From the NCBI GenBank assembly GCA_017609625.1, contig JAFCDN010000007.1:1-54883 (forward strand): DNA of 54,883 nt, written 5' to 3'. Below are positions 7,488 through 16,339 of the stretch, piece after piece. Under the pieces are notes generated by a model, which saw only the letters and a list, made by a program, of their open reading frames with translations, was not told where the DNA came from and ran no database searches. Position numbers and translations under genes: made by a program. The stretch is from Candidatus Iainarchaeum sp. Its GTDB lineage: Archaea; Iainarchaeota; Iainarchaeia; Iainarchaeales; 1-14-0-10-31-34. The number at the start of each line of letters is the position of its first letter. Within the stretch, counting starts at the first letter, position 1.

Positions 7488-8016
7488 TTAACCACTTGAA
7501 ATAAATTGAAACAAAAAAAATAAAAACAAATAAAAGTCTGTAAAGTAAAAAAAAAATTGTTGCAGAAACATTTATAAACTTCGTCTGATACTGATATATA
7601 GGCAGGAAAATCTGATTTTCTGTTTGATTTTTTTGCTGGATTAACTATACTATCGCCTCCTTTATGCGCGTAAAGAGGAATTCTTTTCTTGAATTCCAAT
7701 GAATTTCATGCAATACACGTGAGTGTCGGCCGTGATTTCACGGAAGGCAAAAAATGAGGATTCAAGTTTTTTTGAATCTGATGCAGATAGATGAAGAAAC
7801 CTAAAAAGTAGTGTGAAAAACTTTTTTGCAAAAAGTTTTAACAAAAACACCTTTTTGAAAAAAAGCTGTACCAAAAAAGGTTTTTGCTTTGCAAAAACTA
7901 GCTCAACTGAAAGTTGTGCTTTTTGATACAATTTTTGAAAAAAGTTGTTGTTAGAATTTTAGAAAAGGTTGTTCAATTCTATAATAAAGTTTTAATGCGA
8001 CTAGGATATAAATTAG
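7488..8016 (+). other. rRNA operon leader region, no gene
   Basis: No convincing coding frame. TATA-like ATTTATAAAC at about 7569-7578 could drive the operon from near 7600. Several hairpins follow: GGAATTC..GAATTCC (7677-7697), GCCGTGATTTCACGG (7729-7743) and GATTCAAG..TTGAATC (7760-7779). Frames read here on the minus strand have no domain or ribosome site and are considered spurious. The part from 7816 holds repeats (listed separately). Confidence 0.5.
7816..7935. repeat. AT-rich hairpin repeats upstream of 16S
   Basis: Contains AACTTTTTTGCAAAAAGTTTT AACAAAAAC, then CCTTTTTGAAAAAAAGC TGTACCAAAAA, then GGTTTTTGCTTTGCAAAAAC. The string AAAAAAAGCTGTACCAAAAA also occurs near 27945 and 51200. 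Confidence 0.6.
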
Positions 8017-9605
8017 TGATACCAGCTGATCCTGCTGGCGGACACTGCTATTGAAATCCGACTCAAACATGCAAGTCTAAAAGTTCAGGCTATGATGAAC
8101 TTTGGCAAACGGCTCAGTAACACGTAGTCAACCTACCTTTAAGAAAAGTTAACCCCGGGAAACTGGGACTAATGCTTTATAGGCAATAAATACTGGAAGG
8201 TTTTATTGCTCAAATAAACTGCATTCATGCTTGTAGTTTGCTTGAAGACGGGACTGCGTTGGATTAGGTTGTTGGCGGGGTAACTGCCCACCAAGCCGAA
8301 GATCCATACGGGCCTTGAGAGAGGGAGCCCGGAGAAGGGAACTGAGATAAGGTCCCTAGCCCTACGGGGTGCAGCAGTTGTGAATTCTCTACAATGCGCG
8401 AAAGCGTGATAGGGGGATTTCAAGTGCAAGCTTTGCTTGCTTTTATATAATGTAAAAAGTTATATGAATAAATGGAGGGTAAGATACGTGCCAGCCGCCG
8501 CGGTAATACGTACCCCATAAGTGGTGTCCACTAATATTGGGCCTAAAGCGTCTGTAGCCTGTCCAAAAAGTTTTTGGTGAAATCTGCAAGCCCAACTTGT
8601 AGGCGTGCCAAAAATACTCTTGGACTCGAGGCCGGGAGAAGTCAAAGGAATTCCTGAGGTAGCGGTGAAATGCTATAATCTTAGGAGGACCACCAGTAGC
8701 GAAGGCGTTTGACTAGAACGGACCTGACGGTGAGAGACGAAGGCTGGGGGATCGACCCGGATTAGATATGAGCAAGAAAAAAATTTTTTTAATACAATTA
8801 ATTAAGAATTGTCGACAAACAAAAAACTAAAATTTTTGATTGATTTTTGTTTTTCTTGTTCACTAAACACCCGGTTAGTCCCAGCAGTAAACGATGCAGA
8901 CTAGGTGTCCTAGCAGCCACGGGCTGTCGGGGTGCCGAAGGGAAGCCGTTAAGTCTGCCGCCTGGGAAGTACGGTCGCAAGGCTGAAACTTAATGGAATT
9001 GGCGGGGGCGCACTACAAGGGGTGGATGCTGCGGTTTAATTGGATACAACGCCAGATAATTTACCAGGGGTGACAGCAGGATGATGGACAGTCTGAAGGG
9101 CTTTCCTGACGCGCTGAGAGGTGTTGTATGGTCATCGTCAGCTCGTACTATGAAGCGTCCTGTCAACTCAGGCAACGGGCGAGACCCACATTTATAGTTG
9201 CTATTTCGCTTTAGCGGGAGCACTCTATAAAGACTGCGAGGGTAACCTTGAGGAAGGAGTGGGCAACGGTAGATCAGTATGGCCCGAATCTCCTGGGCAA
9301 CACGCGGCATACAATGGTTAAGACAATGGGCTTCGACCCCGAAAGGGGAAGGCAATCTCTTAAACTTAACCTCAGTTCGGACTGAGGTCTGTAACCTGGC
9401 CTCATGAAGCTGGAATCCCCAGTAATCGGAAGTCATTATCTTCCGGTGAATAAGTCCCTGCGCCTTGCACACACCGCCCATCAAGCCAGCTAAATGGAGT
9501 CTGGATGAACTTCAACTTCTTGGTTGACGTTATTCTAGTTTCTGTAAAGCGGGCTAAGTTGTAACAAGGTGTCCGTAGGTGAACCTGCGGACGGATCACC
9601 TCCTT
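8017..9605 (+). rRNA. rrs: 16S ribosomal RNA (with probable intron)
   Basis: Archaeal small-subunit rRNA. Landmarks: near the 5' end CAGCTGATCCTGCTGGCGG, the 530 loop GTGCCAGCCGCCGCGGTAA (8488-8506), TAGCGGTGAAATGC, GCGGTTTAATTGGA, the 1390 region TTGCACACACCGCCC and the 3' end GGATCACCTCCTT carrying the anti-Shine-Dalgarno. The span is about 1589 nt, roughly 100 longer than usual; the excess is an AT-rich insert at the 790 loop (8769-8869). Without it the length is about 1488, normal for archaea. The ends are estimated to within some bases. Open frames inside are not genes. Confidence 0.95.
8769..8869 (+). other. probable 16S rRNA intron (about 101 nt)
   Basis: The invariant GGATTAGATACCCGG stretch is split: GGATTAGATA ends at 8768 and CCCGGTTAGTCC resumes at 8870. 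Between them lie 101 AT-rich bases. The insert ends pair: GAGCAAGAAAAA (8770-8781) with TTTTTCTTGTTC (8850-8861), one G-U. This brings the two exon edges together as in archaeal bulge-helix-bulge introns. No homing endonuclease is encoded. Exact splice sites are uncertain by a few bases, and it could be a retained insertion. Confidence 0.7.
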
Positions 9606-9815
9606 CACACTGCCTTTTTCAAAAAAAGGCAAGTTGCCAAAAACGTTTTCGTTTCACGAAAACATGCACGGACTTGTCCGTGCATTTTTGGCACTTCATC
9701 TATCTGTATAATTTTTTTTTTAAAGCTGAAAAGCCTTATCAAGCTGGCTTTGCTTTCAGCCCTGCCGAAGGCAGTGCGTCGTAGCCACCAGCCGAAACTG
9801 GTGAGTGGCAGTTGT
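9606..9815. other. 16S-tRNA spacer with hairpins
   Basis: Contains GCCTTTTTCAAAAAAAGGC (9612-9630), the perfect hairpin ATGCACGGACTTGTCCGTGCAT (split as ATGCACGGAC and its complement, 9664-9685), CTGCCGAAGGCAG (9762-9774) and CCACCAGCCGAAACTGGTG (9785-9803), likely pre-rRNA processing or folding elements. No protein gene is supported. Confidence 0.55.
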
Positions 9816-9889
9816 GGGCTCATAGCTCAGCTTGGTAGAGCGACTCGTTTGCAACGAGTAGGCCACGGGTTCGAATCCCGTTGAGTCCA
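9816..9889 (+). tRNA. tRNA-Ala (TGC)
   Basis: Cloverleaf: acceptor GGGCTCA pairs with TGAGTCC (one G-U), D arm AGCTCAGCTTGGTAGAGC, anticodon loop TTTGCAA with anticodon TGC, T arm GGGTTCGAATCCC, discriminator A. CCA is not encoded. It lies in the 16S-23S spacer, the normal archaeal place. Confidence 0.95.
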
Positions 9890-9892
9890 TAA

Positions 9893-9955
9893 AACTTTTT
9901 CGCAAAAAGTTTTATCAAAAAAGGAAACTTTTTTACAAAAAGTTTCTAACAAACA
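9893..9955. repeat. AT-rich hairpin repeats after tRNA-Ala
   Basis: Two units: AAAACTTTTTCGCAAAAAGTT followed by TTATCAAAAAAGG, then AAACTTTTTTACAAAAAGTTT followed by CTAACAAAC. Same family as the other AT-rich hairpins in the window. Confidence 0.6.
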
Positions 9956-10077
9956 GTTTGGAAAACAAACAAGAAAGAAATTAATAAAAATAAAATCACA
10001 AAAATCATGTTCATCAATTTATTATTTTCACACGATGAATGCACTCCGGAAGTTTTTTTTCGGGGCAAGCAACTGTA

Positions 10078-10171
10078 AAATCGCGGTTTCGTCCGCGAGT
10101 GCCGAGGCACAGCGTAAAGCTGTGCTAGCACGACCTTGTGTCGTGCCTCGTGCTCAAACGGCGAAACGTTT
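10078..10171. repeat. GC-rich composite palindrome before 23S
   Basis: Modules in order: CGCGGTTTCGTCCGCG, GAGGCACAGCGTAAAGCTGTGC, CTAGCACGACCTTGTGTCGTG, CCTCGTGCTCAAACGGCGAA, ACGTTT. The reverse complement of 54188-54285 has the same module order. The inner hairpins nest within GAGGCA..TGCCTC. Confidence 0.65.
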
Positions 10172-10210
10172 GCGTGACAGTTGATGCAATGGCAAACCTA
10201 TCAGAATAAA

Positions 10211-13183
10211 AGAGTTCAATTACGCCAGTTAGTGGATAACTAGGCTTGAGAGCTGAAGAAGGGCGTGGCAAGCTGCGATAAGCCTTGGCGAGATGCAATG
10301 CAATCTTTGAGCCAGGGATTCCTGAATTGTTCCGCAAGGAATGGAAACTCAGGGAACTGAAGCATCTTAGTACCTGAAGGAAAAGAAAGTAATATATGAT
10401 TCTGTTATTAGGGTCGACCGAAAACAGAAAAGAGCAAACTGAATCTTTTATGGCAACATAAAAGAGATGTGGTGCGAGCGATTTACATCCTGATAGTTTA
10501 GTTGAAGTCTGCTGGAAAGCAGTGCCATAGAGAGTGAAAGCCTTGTAAACAAAAAACTTTAAGGATGATTTTTCGAATTCAAGAGTAGCGTGCATTGAAT
10601 ATTGCGCGTGAAATTTGGGAAGCATTAATTCCTAACACTAAATACTACTCAAGACCGATAGCATACTAGTACCGCAAGGGAAAGTTGAAAAGTACCCTTA
10701 ACAGGGGGTTAAAAGCACTTGAAACTAACTGGTTACAGCAAGGTATAGCGTTAAAGAAAAGATAATTCTTGAAGGAAATTGTCGAAAGTCAATTACGAAA
10801 GAATTTGATCAGCGTTATACCGTTCGTCTTGAATCACGAGCGAGGGAGGTTGTCTTTGTGGCAAGGTTAAAAAGATCATCTTTGAAACCACAGCGAAAGC
10901 GAGTGAGCGCAGTTCGCAAGAATCAGGCTCAAAGTATTAACTTGCTTTAGTCACAAGGATAAGACCCGAAGCCATGAGAGTTACCCCTGGGCAGGATGAA
11001 GCCGTTCTACAGAATGGTGGAGGTCCGCAACAAATGTTAGTCTATCTACTTTGGTGACCTGGGGGTAGGAGTTAAATGCCAATCGAGCATGGCCATAGCG
11101 GGCTCCTCTCAAATTAGCCCTAAGGCTAGCCTGACTGGAAATAGTTTATGGTGTAGAGATACTGATTAGAAAGTACTGGTTGGAAACTCCCAGCTTTTTC
11201 GTCAAACTCCAAATCTATAAACGTTGTTGAAGGTCGGAGTAGGGGATAATGGGTAAGCCTTTATTCCAAGAAGGGAACAACCTGAACTATGGTTAAGGCC
11301 CCTAAATGCTGGTTAAGTGTAAACACGAAGAGTATCTCTGTCCTAATACAGTAGGGAGGTTCGCTTAGAAGCAGCTATCCTTTAAAGAGTGCGTAACAGC
11401 TCACCTACCTAGGATAAAGGTCTTGAAAATTCTCTGGACTAAAACCAGCTGCCGATACCATAGCCTTGTTTTTTTTAAAAACAAATGGAGTAGAGAGGTG
11501 TCGCAATAGAGCAGAAGCAAGAAAGAGATTTCTTGTGGATCTGTTGTGAATATGGATCCTCGCGCTAGTAATAACTATAGAAAGATGAGAATTCTTTCCG
11601 TCTAATGGGCCAGGGTTCCTTAGCGCTAATCATTAGCTAAGGGTTAGTCGGTCCTAAGTTCACTCGTAAATCGACGTGAACAAAAGGGAAACAGGTTCAT
11701 ATTCCTGTACTGCATAAATACTTTTGGCAACAATAGTCTAATTTCTGACAGTTCAGGCTAAATTGGGTGCACTTGTCTGTGCATTTAACTGAAATAAATC
11801 TGTGGAGAATTGTAATGATGAGAAGCAGATTAAATTTAGAAATAGGAGCAATCTTCAGTTGAGGCCTGGATTTAGTAAAAAGGGAATTAGAAGGGATTTT
11901 ATGCAACCGTACCAAGAACCGGGAAAGGTGTCCCTAGCTGAAAAGGCTTAGACGTCTTGGGAAAACCAAATTAAGGGAATTCGGCAAAATAGCCCTGTAT
12001 CTTCGGTATAAGGGGTGCCTGCGATTGAGTAAATTGCAGGTTTCAATGACATAGGGAGTCCGACTGTTTAACAAAAACACAGGTCTCTGCTAGCCAGCAA
12101 TGGTTTGTATAGAGGCTGACTTCTGCTCACTGCCAGTAAGTTAAACTTCAGTTCAATGGAGCTAAGCTCTGGTGAAGAGCGGGCCTAACTCTGAGGCTCT
12201 CACGGTAGCGTAATACCTTGCCGGTTTATTGCCGGCTTGCACCAATGAAGTAACGAGATTCCCACTGTCCCTAATTTGGGCCCAATGAACTCATTGCGAG
12301 GTGAATATACCTCGAATGTCCGATGGGAAGAGAAGACCCCACAGAGGTTTACTACAGTCTGATGTTGTGGTATGGTTTTTTACGTCCAGTGTAGATGGTA
12401 GTCTTCGAAGCAGTTTCGTCAGGAATTGTGGAGACGTCAATGGAACACCATCCTTAAGAAAGCATATTTCTAACTCGAAAGAGGACAGCTTTAGATGGGT
12501 AGTTGGACTGGGGCGGTACACCCCTGAAAGGGTATCAGGGGTGCCCAAAGGTGTACTCAGGAGAGTCAGAAATTCTCCGTAGAGGGCAAGACCAAAAGTA
12601 CGCTTGACGGTTTTACGCACAGCAAGTAAAGCCGAATCGAAAGATGGGTCTAGCGAACGCTAGTGTCCCTGTTAATGGGGGCCTAGTCTAACAGTGAACT
12701 TATCTTGGGGGTAATTGAGTGGTCGCGGGCAAGAGCTCATATCGACCCCGCGGTTTGCGACCTCGCCGTCGTCTCAAGGCATCCTGGCAGTGCATAAGCT
12801 GCCAAGGGTGGAGGTGTTAACTCATTAAAGCCTTACGTTAGTTGGGTTAAGAACGGTGCGAGCCAGTTTGGATCCTATCTATCGGACATGTTGATTGACT
12901 GAAGGGAAGATTCGATAAGTACGAGAGGAACGTTGAGTCCTAGCCTCTAGTGTACCAGTTGTCTGACAAGGCATTTGCTGGGTAGCCACGCTGGAACCGA
13001 TAAAAGCTGAAAGCATCTAAGCTTGAAACGGTCCCTGAAAAGAGTCAATCGTTCCTGAAAGCTTTTGTTTTGCGAAGCAAAAGAAATAGGGAGGAGAGTG
13101 CCAGTAGAACACTGGGTTGATAGGACAGAAATGTAAGCAAGAAGCTTTGGCGACTTGTTAAGTTGACTGTTACTAAAAACTCT
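10211..13183 (+). rRNA. rrl: 23S ribosomal RNA
   Basis: Large-subunit rRNA. Near the 5' end GAAGAAGGGCGTGGCAAGC; in the body GGGTAAGCC, TAACAGCTCACC, CTTGACGG region, the sarcin-ricin loop AGTACGAGAGGAAC (12918-12931) and a normal 3' domain. The ends were placed where AGAGTT (10211-10216) pairs with AACTCT (13178-13183), as helix 1 should. Length about 2973 nt, normal for archaea, so no large intron is apparent. Open frames within are not genes. Confidence 0.9.
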
Positions 13184-13450
13184 AACTAAACTCTTTTATT
13201 CTGGGTTTCATGCTCAACGCTTTCGAGCGTTGGCACCGAGACACGACCTTTGGTCGGGCTGAGATGTTATTGCATCAACAAAAACTTTTTCTTAAAAAGT
13301 TTTATCAAAAAGGTTTTCGCTATGCGAAAACAAAACTTTTTTTTAAAAAAATTTTATTACAGGTTAGACATCAATAGATTCGCTGATTGACGTGGAAAAA
13401 GCTTTTTATTGTTTTTTCAGACAAAATCTGAAGAAAAAGCTTAAAAATAT
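13184..13450. repeat. post-23S palindromes and hairpins, no gene
   Basis: After the 23S come CTCAACGCTTTCGAGCGTTGGC (in two halves, 13212-13233), CCGAGACACGACCTTTGGTCG (13235-13255), AAAACTTTTTCTTAAAAAGTT (13282-13302) followed by TTATCAAAAAGG, and GTTTTCGCTATGCGAAAAC (13313-13331). They probably end the rRNA transcript. A further inverted repeat, AAAAAGCTTTTTATTG..GAAAAAGCTT, lies at 13396-13442. No 5S rRNA is found here. Confidence 0.55.
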
Positions 13451-13452
13451 TA

Positions 13453-13470
13453 GTATATACCAGTATATAC
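13453..13470 (+). promoter_or_regulatory. tandem GTATATAC operator
   Basis: Two copies of the palindrome GTATATAC at 13453-13460 and 13463-13470 are spaced 10 bp, one helical turn, and end one base before the ATG at 13472. A TATA-like TTAAAAATAT at 13441-13450 lies about 26 bases before the ATG, so the palindromes fall between TATA box and likely start site, a typical repressor position. Confidence 0.55.
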
Positions 13471-13471
13471 T

Positions 13472-14284
13472 ATGCTTAAGACGATTAGTGTTAAAGAAGA
13501 AATTGAAAAAGAAGTTGTCAGGTTTGGGAATGGGAGTATAGTTTATACCCCAAAAAAATGGATTGGAAAAAAAGTTCTGGTTGTGCTGGAAGAAAAGCCA
13601 CTGGATATAGAAGGAGAAACAATGGAAATACTAAAACCATATTTCAGCGGAATTCAGGGAGTTTTTTTATATGGAAGTTTTGCAAGGAAAGAACAAACAC
13701 AAGAATCTGATATAGATTTATTGGTTATTTCTGATAAAAAGATTGATTTGAAAAGAAAGGGAAGGTTTGATTTTCTTGTGAAAAGCAAAAAAGATTTTAT
13801 TGAAGAAATGAAAAAAGATTCAACTCTTTTCTTGCATCAGATTTTAAAAGAAGCAAAACCAGTTTTTAATGAAAATCTTTTGGAGGAGTTAAAGAAAGAA
13901 GAAATAAAACCTGATTTTAAAGGATTTTTTTCAAGCACTTTAACTGCTTTTAAAAACATAAAAGATTTACTTGAAGCTGAAAAGAAAATGAATACAAAAT
14001 ATTTGGATTCAACTGTTGTTGTCTATTCTCTGGTTTTAAGATTAAGAGGTTTGTATTTAATTCAGTGCTTTAAGAAAAACAAAGAGTTTTCAAACAAAAA
14101 ATTCAGGGAAATGCTGAAAGGGCACAGGTTTAGTGAAAAAACTGCAGAAGAGTTTTTGATTGTTTACAGGGTAGAAAGAGATGAAAAAAAAGTTTCAGGA
14201 AAAATTCTTCTGGAAGACGCAGAAAAATTGTTTGAAACAGCTAAAATAGAGTTTCTGAAAACAGAAGAAATGGCGAAAAAATGA
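13472..14284 (+). CDS. DUF2080-like plus nucleotidyltransferase protein
   Basis: 270 residues in three parts. Residues 15-40 (VRFGNGSIVYTPKKWIGKKV) resemble DUF2080, a small AbrB-like domain often seen in archaeal mobile-element proteins. Residues 63-90 are a minimal nucleotidyltransferase: FLYGSFARKEQTQESDIDLL with GSF at 68-70 and D80, D82. The C-terminal helical half resembles HEPN/kanamycin-transferase helices and has an R-x5-H at 212-218. MNT/HEPN proteins form toxin-antitoxin systems in which MNT adds AMP to HEPN; here all parts are in one chain. A 54-residue gene overlaps its stop by ATGA. Tandem palindromes at its start suggest autoregulation. Function is inferred. Confidence 0.75.
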   Translation: MLKTISVKEEIEKEVVRFGNGSIVYTPKKWIGKKVLVVLEEKPLDIEGETMEILKPYFSGIQGVFLYGSFARKEQTQESDIDLLVISDKKIDLKRKGRFDFLVKSKKDFIEEMKKDSTLFLHQILKEAKPVFNENLLEELKKEEIKPDFKGFFSSTLTAFKNIKDLLEAEKKMNTKYLDSTVVVYSLVLRLRGLYLIQCFKKNKEFSNKKFREMLKGHRFSEKTAEEFLIVYRVERDEKKVSGKILLEDAEKLFETAKIEFLKTEEMAKK

Positions 14285-14445
14285 GTAAAAGGAAATTAAA
14301 GAAAGCAATTGAATCTTTTGACAAAAGAATTTCAGAGCATAAAGAAAAACAAAAAACATCCAAAAACCCTGAACTATTTAGCTATTGGGAAAAAGAAATA
14401 AAAAAATTTGAGAAAGAAAAGAAAAAGAAGCAAAAATGGCTTTAA
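14281..14445 (+). CDS. 54-residue Lys/Glu-rich partner protein
   Basis: Starts at the ATG overlapping the previous stop (ATGA), a translational-coupling arrangement. The protein begins MSKRKLKKAIESFDKRISEH and continues with KNPELFSYWEKEIKKFE before a Lys-rich tail. It is predicted as helical, possibly coiled coil, and is highly basic. No family recognised. The tight coupling to the DUF2080-nucleotidyltransferase gene makes it a likely partner or antitoxin-like peptide. Confidence 0.6.
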   Translation: MSKRKLKKAIESFDKRISEHKEKQKTSKNPELFSYWEKEIKKFEKEKKKKQKWL

Positions 14446-14515
14446 AAAACAAAAAAATTATTATTATTTTCTGATTTTGGAACCTTTAAAAAGATGCTTG
14501 CCTAAGGAAGTTTTT

Positions 14516-15535
14516 ATGGAAAAGAGTTTTTATTCAGAAGAAGAAGTGAAAAAAACTGCAGAAAAATTGCATGAAAAAATCAAAAAAACAGGGTTTAGTT
14601 TAGAGGAATGCATGGCTTTTGCTCCGCTGATTTTAGAGATTAACAGATTAAAAAAAGAAAAAAATGCAGTTATTCTGGCTCATAGTTATCAGACTCCAGA
14701 TATAATTTACGGAACAGCAGATTTTGTTGGAGACTCTTTAGAGTTAAGCAGAAAAGCTTCTGAGACTAAAGCTGGAATAATTGTTTTTGCCGGAGTAAAG
14801 TTTATGGCAGAAACAGCAAAAATTCTTTCTCCAGAAAAAACTGTTTTACTTCCATCAATTGAAGCTGGATGTAGTTTATCAGAATCAATTACAGCAAAAG
14901 ATGTTCAAGAGCTAAAGAAAAAATATCCTGGAGTGCCTGTTGTATGTTATGTTAATACTTCAGCTGAAGTTAAAGCTGAATCTGATGCATGCTGTACTTC
15001 AGCAAACGCATTGCAGGTAGTGGAAATCTTTAAAGAAAACGAAATTATTTTTCTGCCTGACAATTTGATGACAAAAAATATACAAAACCAAACCAAAAAG
15101 AAAATTATTTCCTGGAATGGGTTGTGTGTAGTGCACAAAGAGTTTAATACACAGCAAATTGAAGAGGTAAAAAGAAAATATCCTGGAGTGAAGATTTTAG
15201 TGCATACAGAATGCAATCCAACAGTGGTTGAGTTGGCAGATTTTTCCGGCGGAACTTCTGGAATGATAAAATATGCTGAAACCCATTCAGATGAAAATTT
15301 TATGATGGTAACTGAATGCGGGTTGTCAGACAGAATGAGAGTTGAACTGCCGGAAAAAAAGTTTGTCGGAACATGTGAATTATGTCCTTATATGAAAAAA
15401 AATACTTTAGAATTGATTTTGCAGGCATTGAAAAATCCTTCACAAGAACAGATAATTGAAGTGCCTGAAGAAATCAGATTAAAGGCAAAAAAAGCTATTG
15501 ACAGAATGATGGAAACAAAAAACTTTAGTGATTAA
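14516..15535 (+). CDS. nadA: quinolinate synthase
   Basis: 339 residues from the ATG of MEKSFYSEEE (GGAAG just upstream); a longer frame reading upstream is not needed. NadA condenses iminoaspartate and dihydroxyacetone phosphate to quinolinate for NAD, using a 4Fe-4S cluster. Cluster ligands are visible: C119 in EAGCSLSES, C204 in NGLCVVHKEF and C290 in CELCPYMKK. Other family blocks: ILAHSYQTPDI, GDSLELSR, CYVNTSAEVKAESDACCTSAN, TECNPTV. NadB and NadC are not beside it, so the rest of the path is elsewhere or supplied externally. Convergent with the ACT gene. Confidence 0.95.
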   Translation: MEKSFYSEEEVKKTAEKLHEKIKKTGFSLEECMAFAPLILEINRLKKEKNAVILAHSYQTPDIIYGTADFVGDSLELSRKASETKAGIIVFAGVKFMAETAKILSPEKTVLLPSIEAGCSLSESITAKDVQELKKKYPGVPVVCYVNTSAEVKAESDACCTSANALQVVEIFKENEIIFLPDNLMTKNIQNQTKKKIISWNGLCVVHKEFNTQQIEEVKRKYPGVKILVHTECNPTVVELADFSGGTSGMIKYAETHSDENFMMVTECGLSDRMRVELPEKKFVGTCELCPYMKKNTLELILQALKNPSQEQIIEVPEEIRLKAKKAIDRMMETKNFSD

Positions 15536-15555
15536 TTGATTTCTGAATTCTGTTG

Positions 15556-16191
15556 CTAAAACTTAAGAAAGTTCATTACATCAGGGATATCTTTTTCTGA
15601 AACCACAAAAATTGTGTCAGTCCAGCAACTCATTGTTTCAACTATGTTTATCCCATGTTCACTAAAGAGTGAATAAAGATAAGAAACAACTCCAGGTGTG
15701 CTTTCCAAAGATTCCGGGCTTTTGAGCGTAATCATCGCAAGATTTTTTGAAATATTAATTATGTTTCTTTTAAAGAGTTTGTTTAATTCATCTAAGTATT
15801 TCTCTGATATAATTACAGTAAATGCGTTTACTCCTTCAATAGCATAAAAAGTATCAGAATTGCTCCTGATTTTCTTTTCAATCTCAATAAGATTTCCAGT
15901 GTAAATTCCTTTATCAATTATAACTACAACGATTTTATTTTTTATTTCCAGTTCAGATTTTCTTAATATTTTAAGGATTTTTTCTTCTAATGATTTTTCT
16001 TTTTTGAGTTTAAGCGAATACCTTCTACAGGCAACCAGAATAGCTTCAACACTGGATTCTTTTTCAATGCCTAACTCTATAGAAATCTTTCTTGCCAGCT
16101 TAGAATAATTGATTACATTATTTTTCAGGCAATCCCTAATGCTTGGGCGTTGCTCCAAATATTTTTCTGTTAATTCGGTTGTTGAAGGCAT
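15556..16191 (-). CDS. ACT-domain regulator (COG2150-like)
   Basis: 211 residues. The N-terminus (residues 1-60: TELTEKYLEQRPSIRDCL, NYSKLARKISIELG) looks like a winged-helix or HTH that is typical of archaeal COG2150 proteins, predicted regulators of amino-acid metabolism. The C-terminus has a likely ACT domain (about 140-210: TPGVVSYLYSLFSEHGINIV, CWTDTIFVVSEKD), which normally binds an amino acid. It is divergent from argG, and the shared control region carries repeated TTTTGGAAC boxes. Hence a role as arginine-operon regulator is inferred, not proven. Length is normal for the family. Confidence 0.75.
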   Translation of the reverse strand: MPSTTELTEKYLEQRPSIRDCLKNNVINYSKLARKISIELGIEKESSVEAILVACRRYSLKLKKEKSLEEKILKILRKSELEIKNKIVVVIIDKGIYTGNLIEIEKKIRSNSDTFYAIEGVNAFTVIISEKYLDELNKLFKRNIINISKNLAMITLKSPESLESTPGVVSYLYSLFSEHGINIVETMSCWTDTIFVVSEKDIPDVMNFLKF

Positions 16192-16226
16192 AAATAACCA
16201 TTCTTTGTTCTGTTTTTAAATGTTTC

Positions 16227-16305
16227 TTTTGGAACTCGCCAGTTTATTTTGGAACTTTTGTTTTATTTGGAACAATAAAGTTATTTTTTGTTTTATTTTG
16301 GTCAC
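16227..16305. promoter_or_regulatory. repeated TTTTGGAAC boxes, ACT/argG control region
   Basis: Three TTTTGGAAC/ATTTGGAAC boxes at 16227-16235, 16247-16255 and 16265-16273 are spaced 20 and 18 bp; a fourth variant TTTTGGTCAC is at 16296-16305. They lie between two TATA-like boxes: TTTTTAAAT (about 16214-16222) for the ACT gene and AAAATATTAA (about 16307-16317) for argG. The nearly two-turn spacing on one DNA face suggests a dimer or multimer operator. Confidence 0.55.
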
Positions 16306-16339
16306 TAAAAATATTAATATCCTAAAACACTTATTTATG

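Noticed and set aside
7600..7800. SRP 7S RNA candidate
   Set aside because: A GTGTCGGCC..GGAAGGC stretch faintly recalls helix 8, but the conserved GGAAG..AGCAG core is missing.
7484..7931. Two minus-strand frames (71 and 89 residues) before 16S
   Set aside because: Phe/Lys-rich low-complexity output from AT-rich hairpin repeats, no start context and no domain.
8169..13100. Open frames inside 16S and 23S rRNA, including 8990-9484 and 12291-12620
   Set aside because: They lie within conserved rRNA with recognisable landmarks and show no protein motifs or ribosome sites.
9606..13471. 5S rRNA near the 23S
   Set aside because: No 5S-like sequence in the spacer or after 23S; archaea often keep it elsewhere.
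14408..14515. Longer NadA start
   Set aside because: It overlaps the coupled 54-residue gene and has a Lys-rich non-NadA sequence; the ATG at 14516 matches family length.
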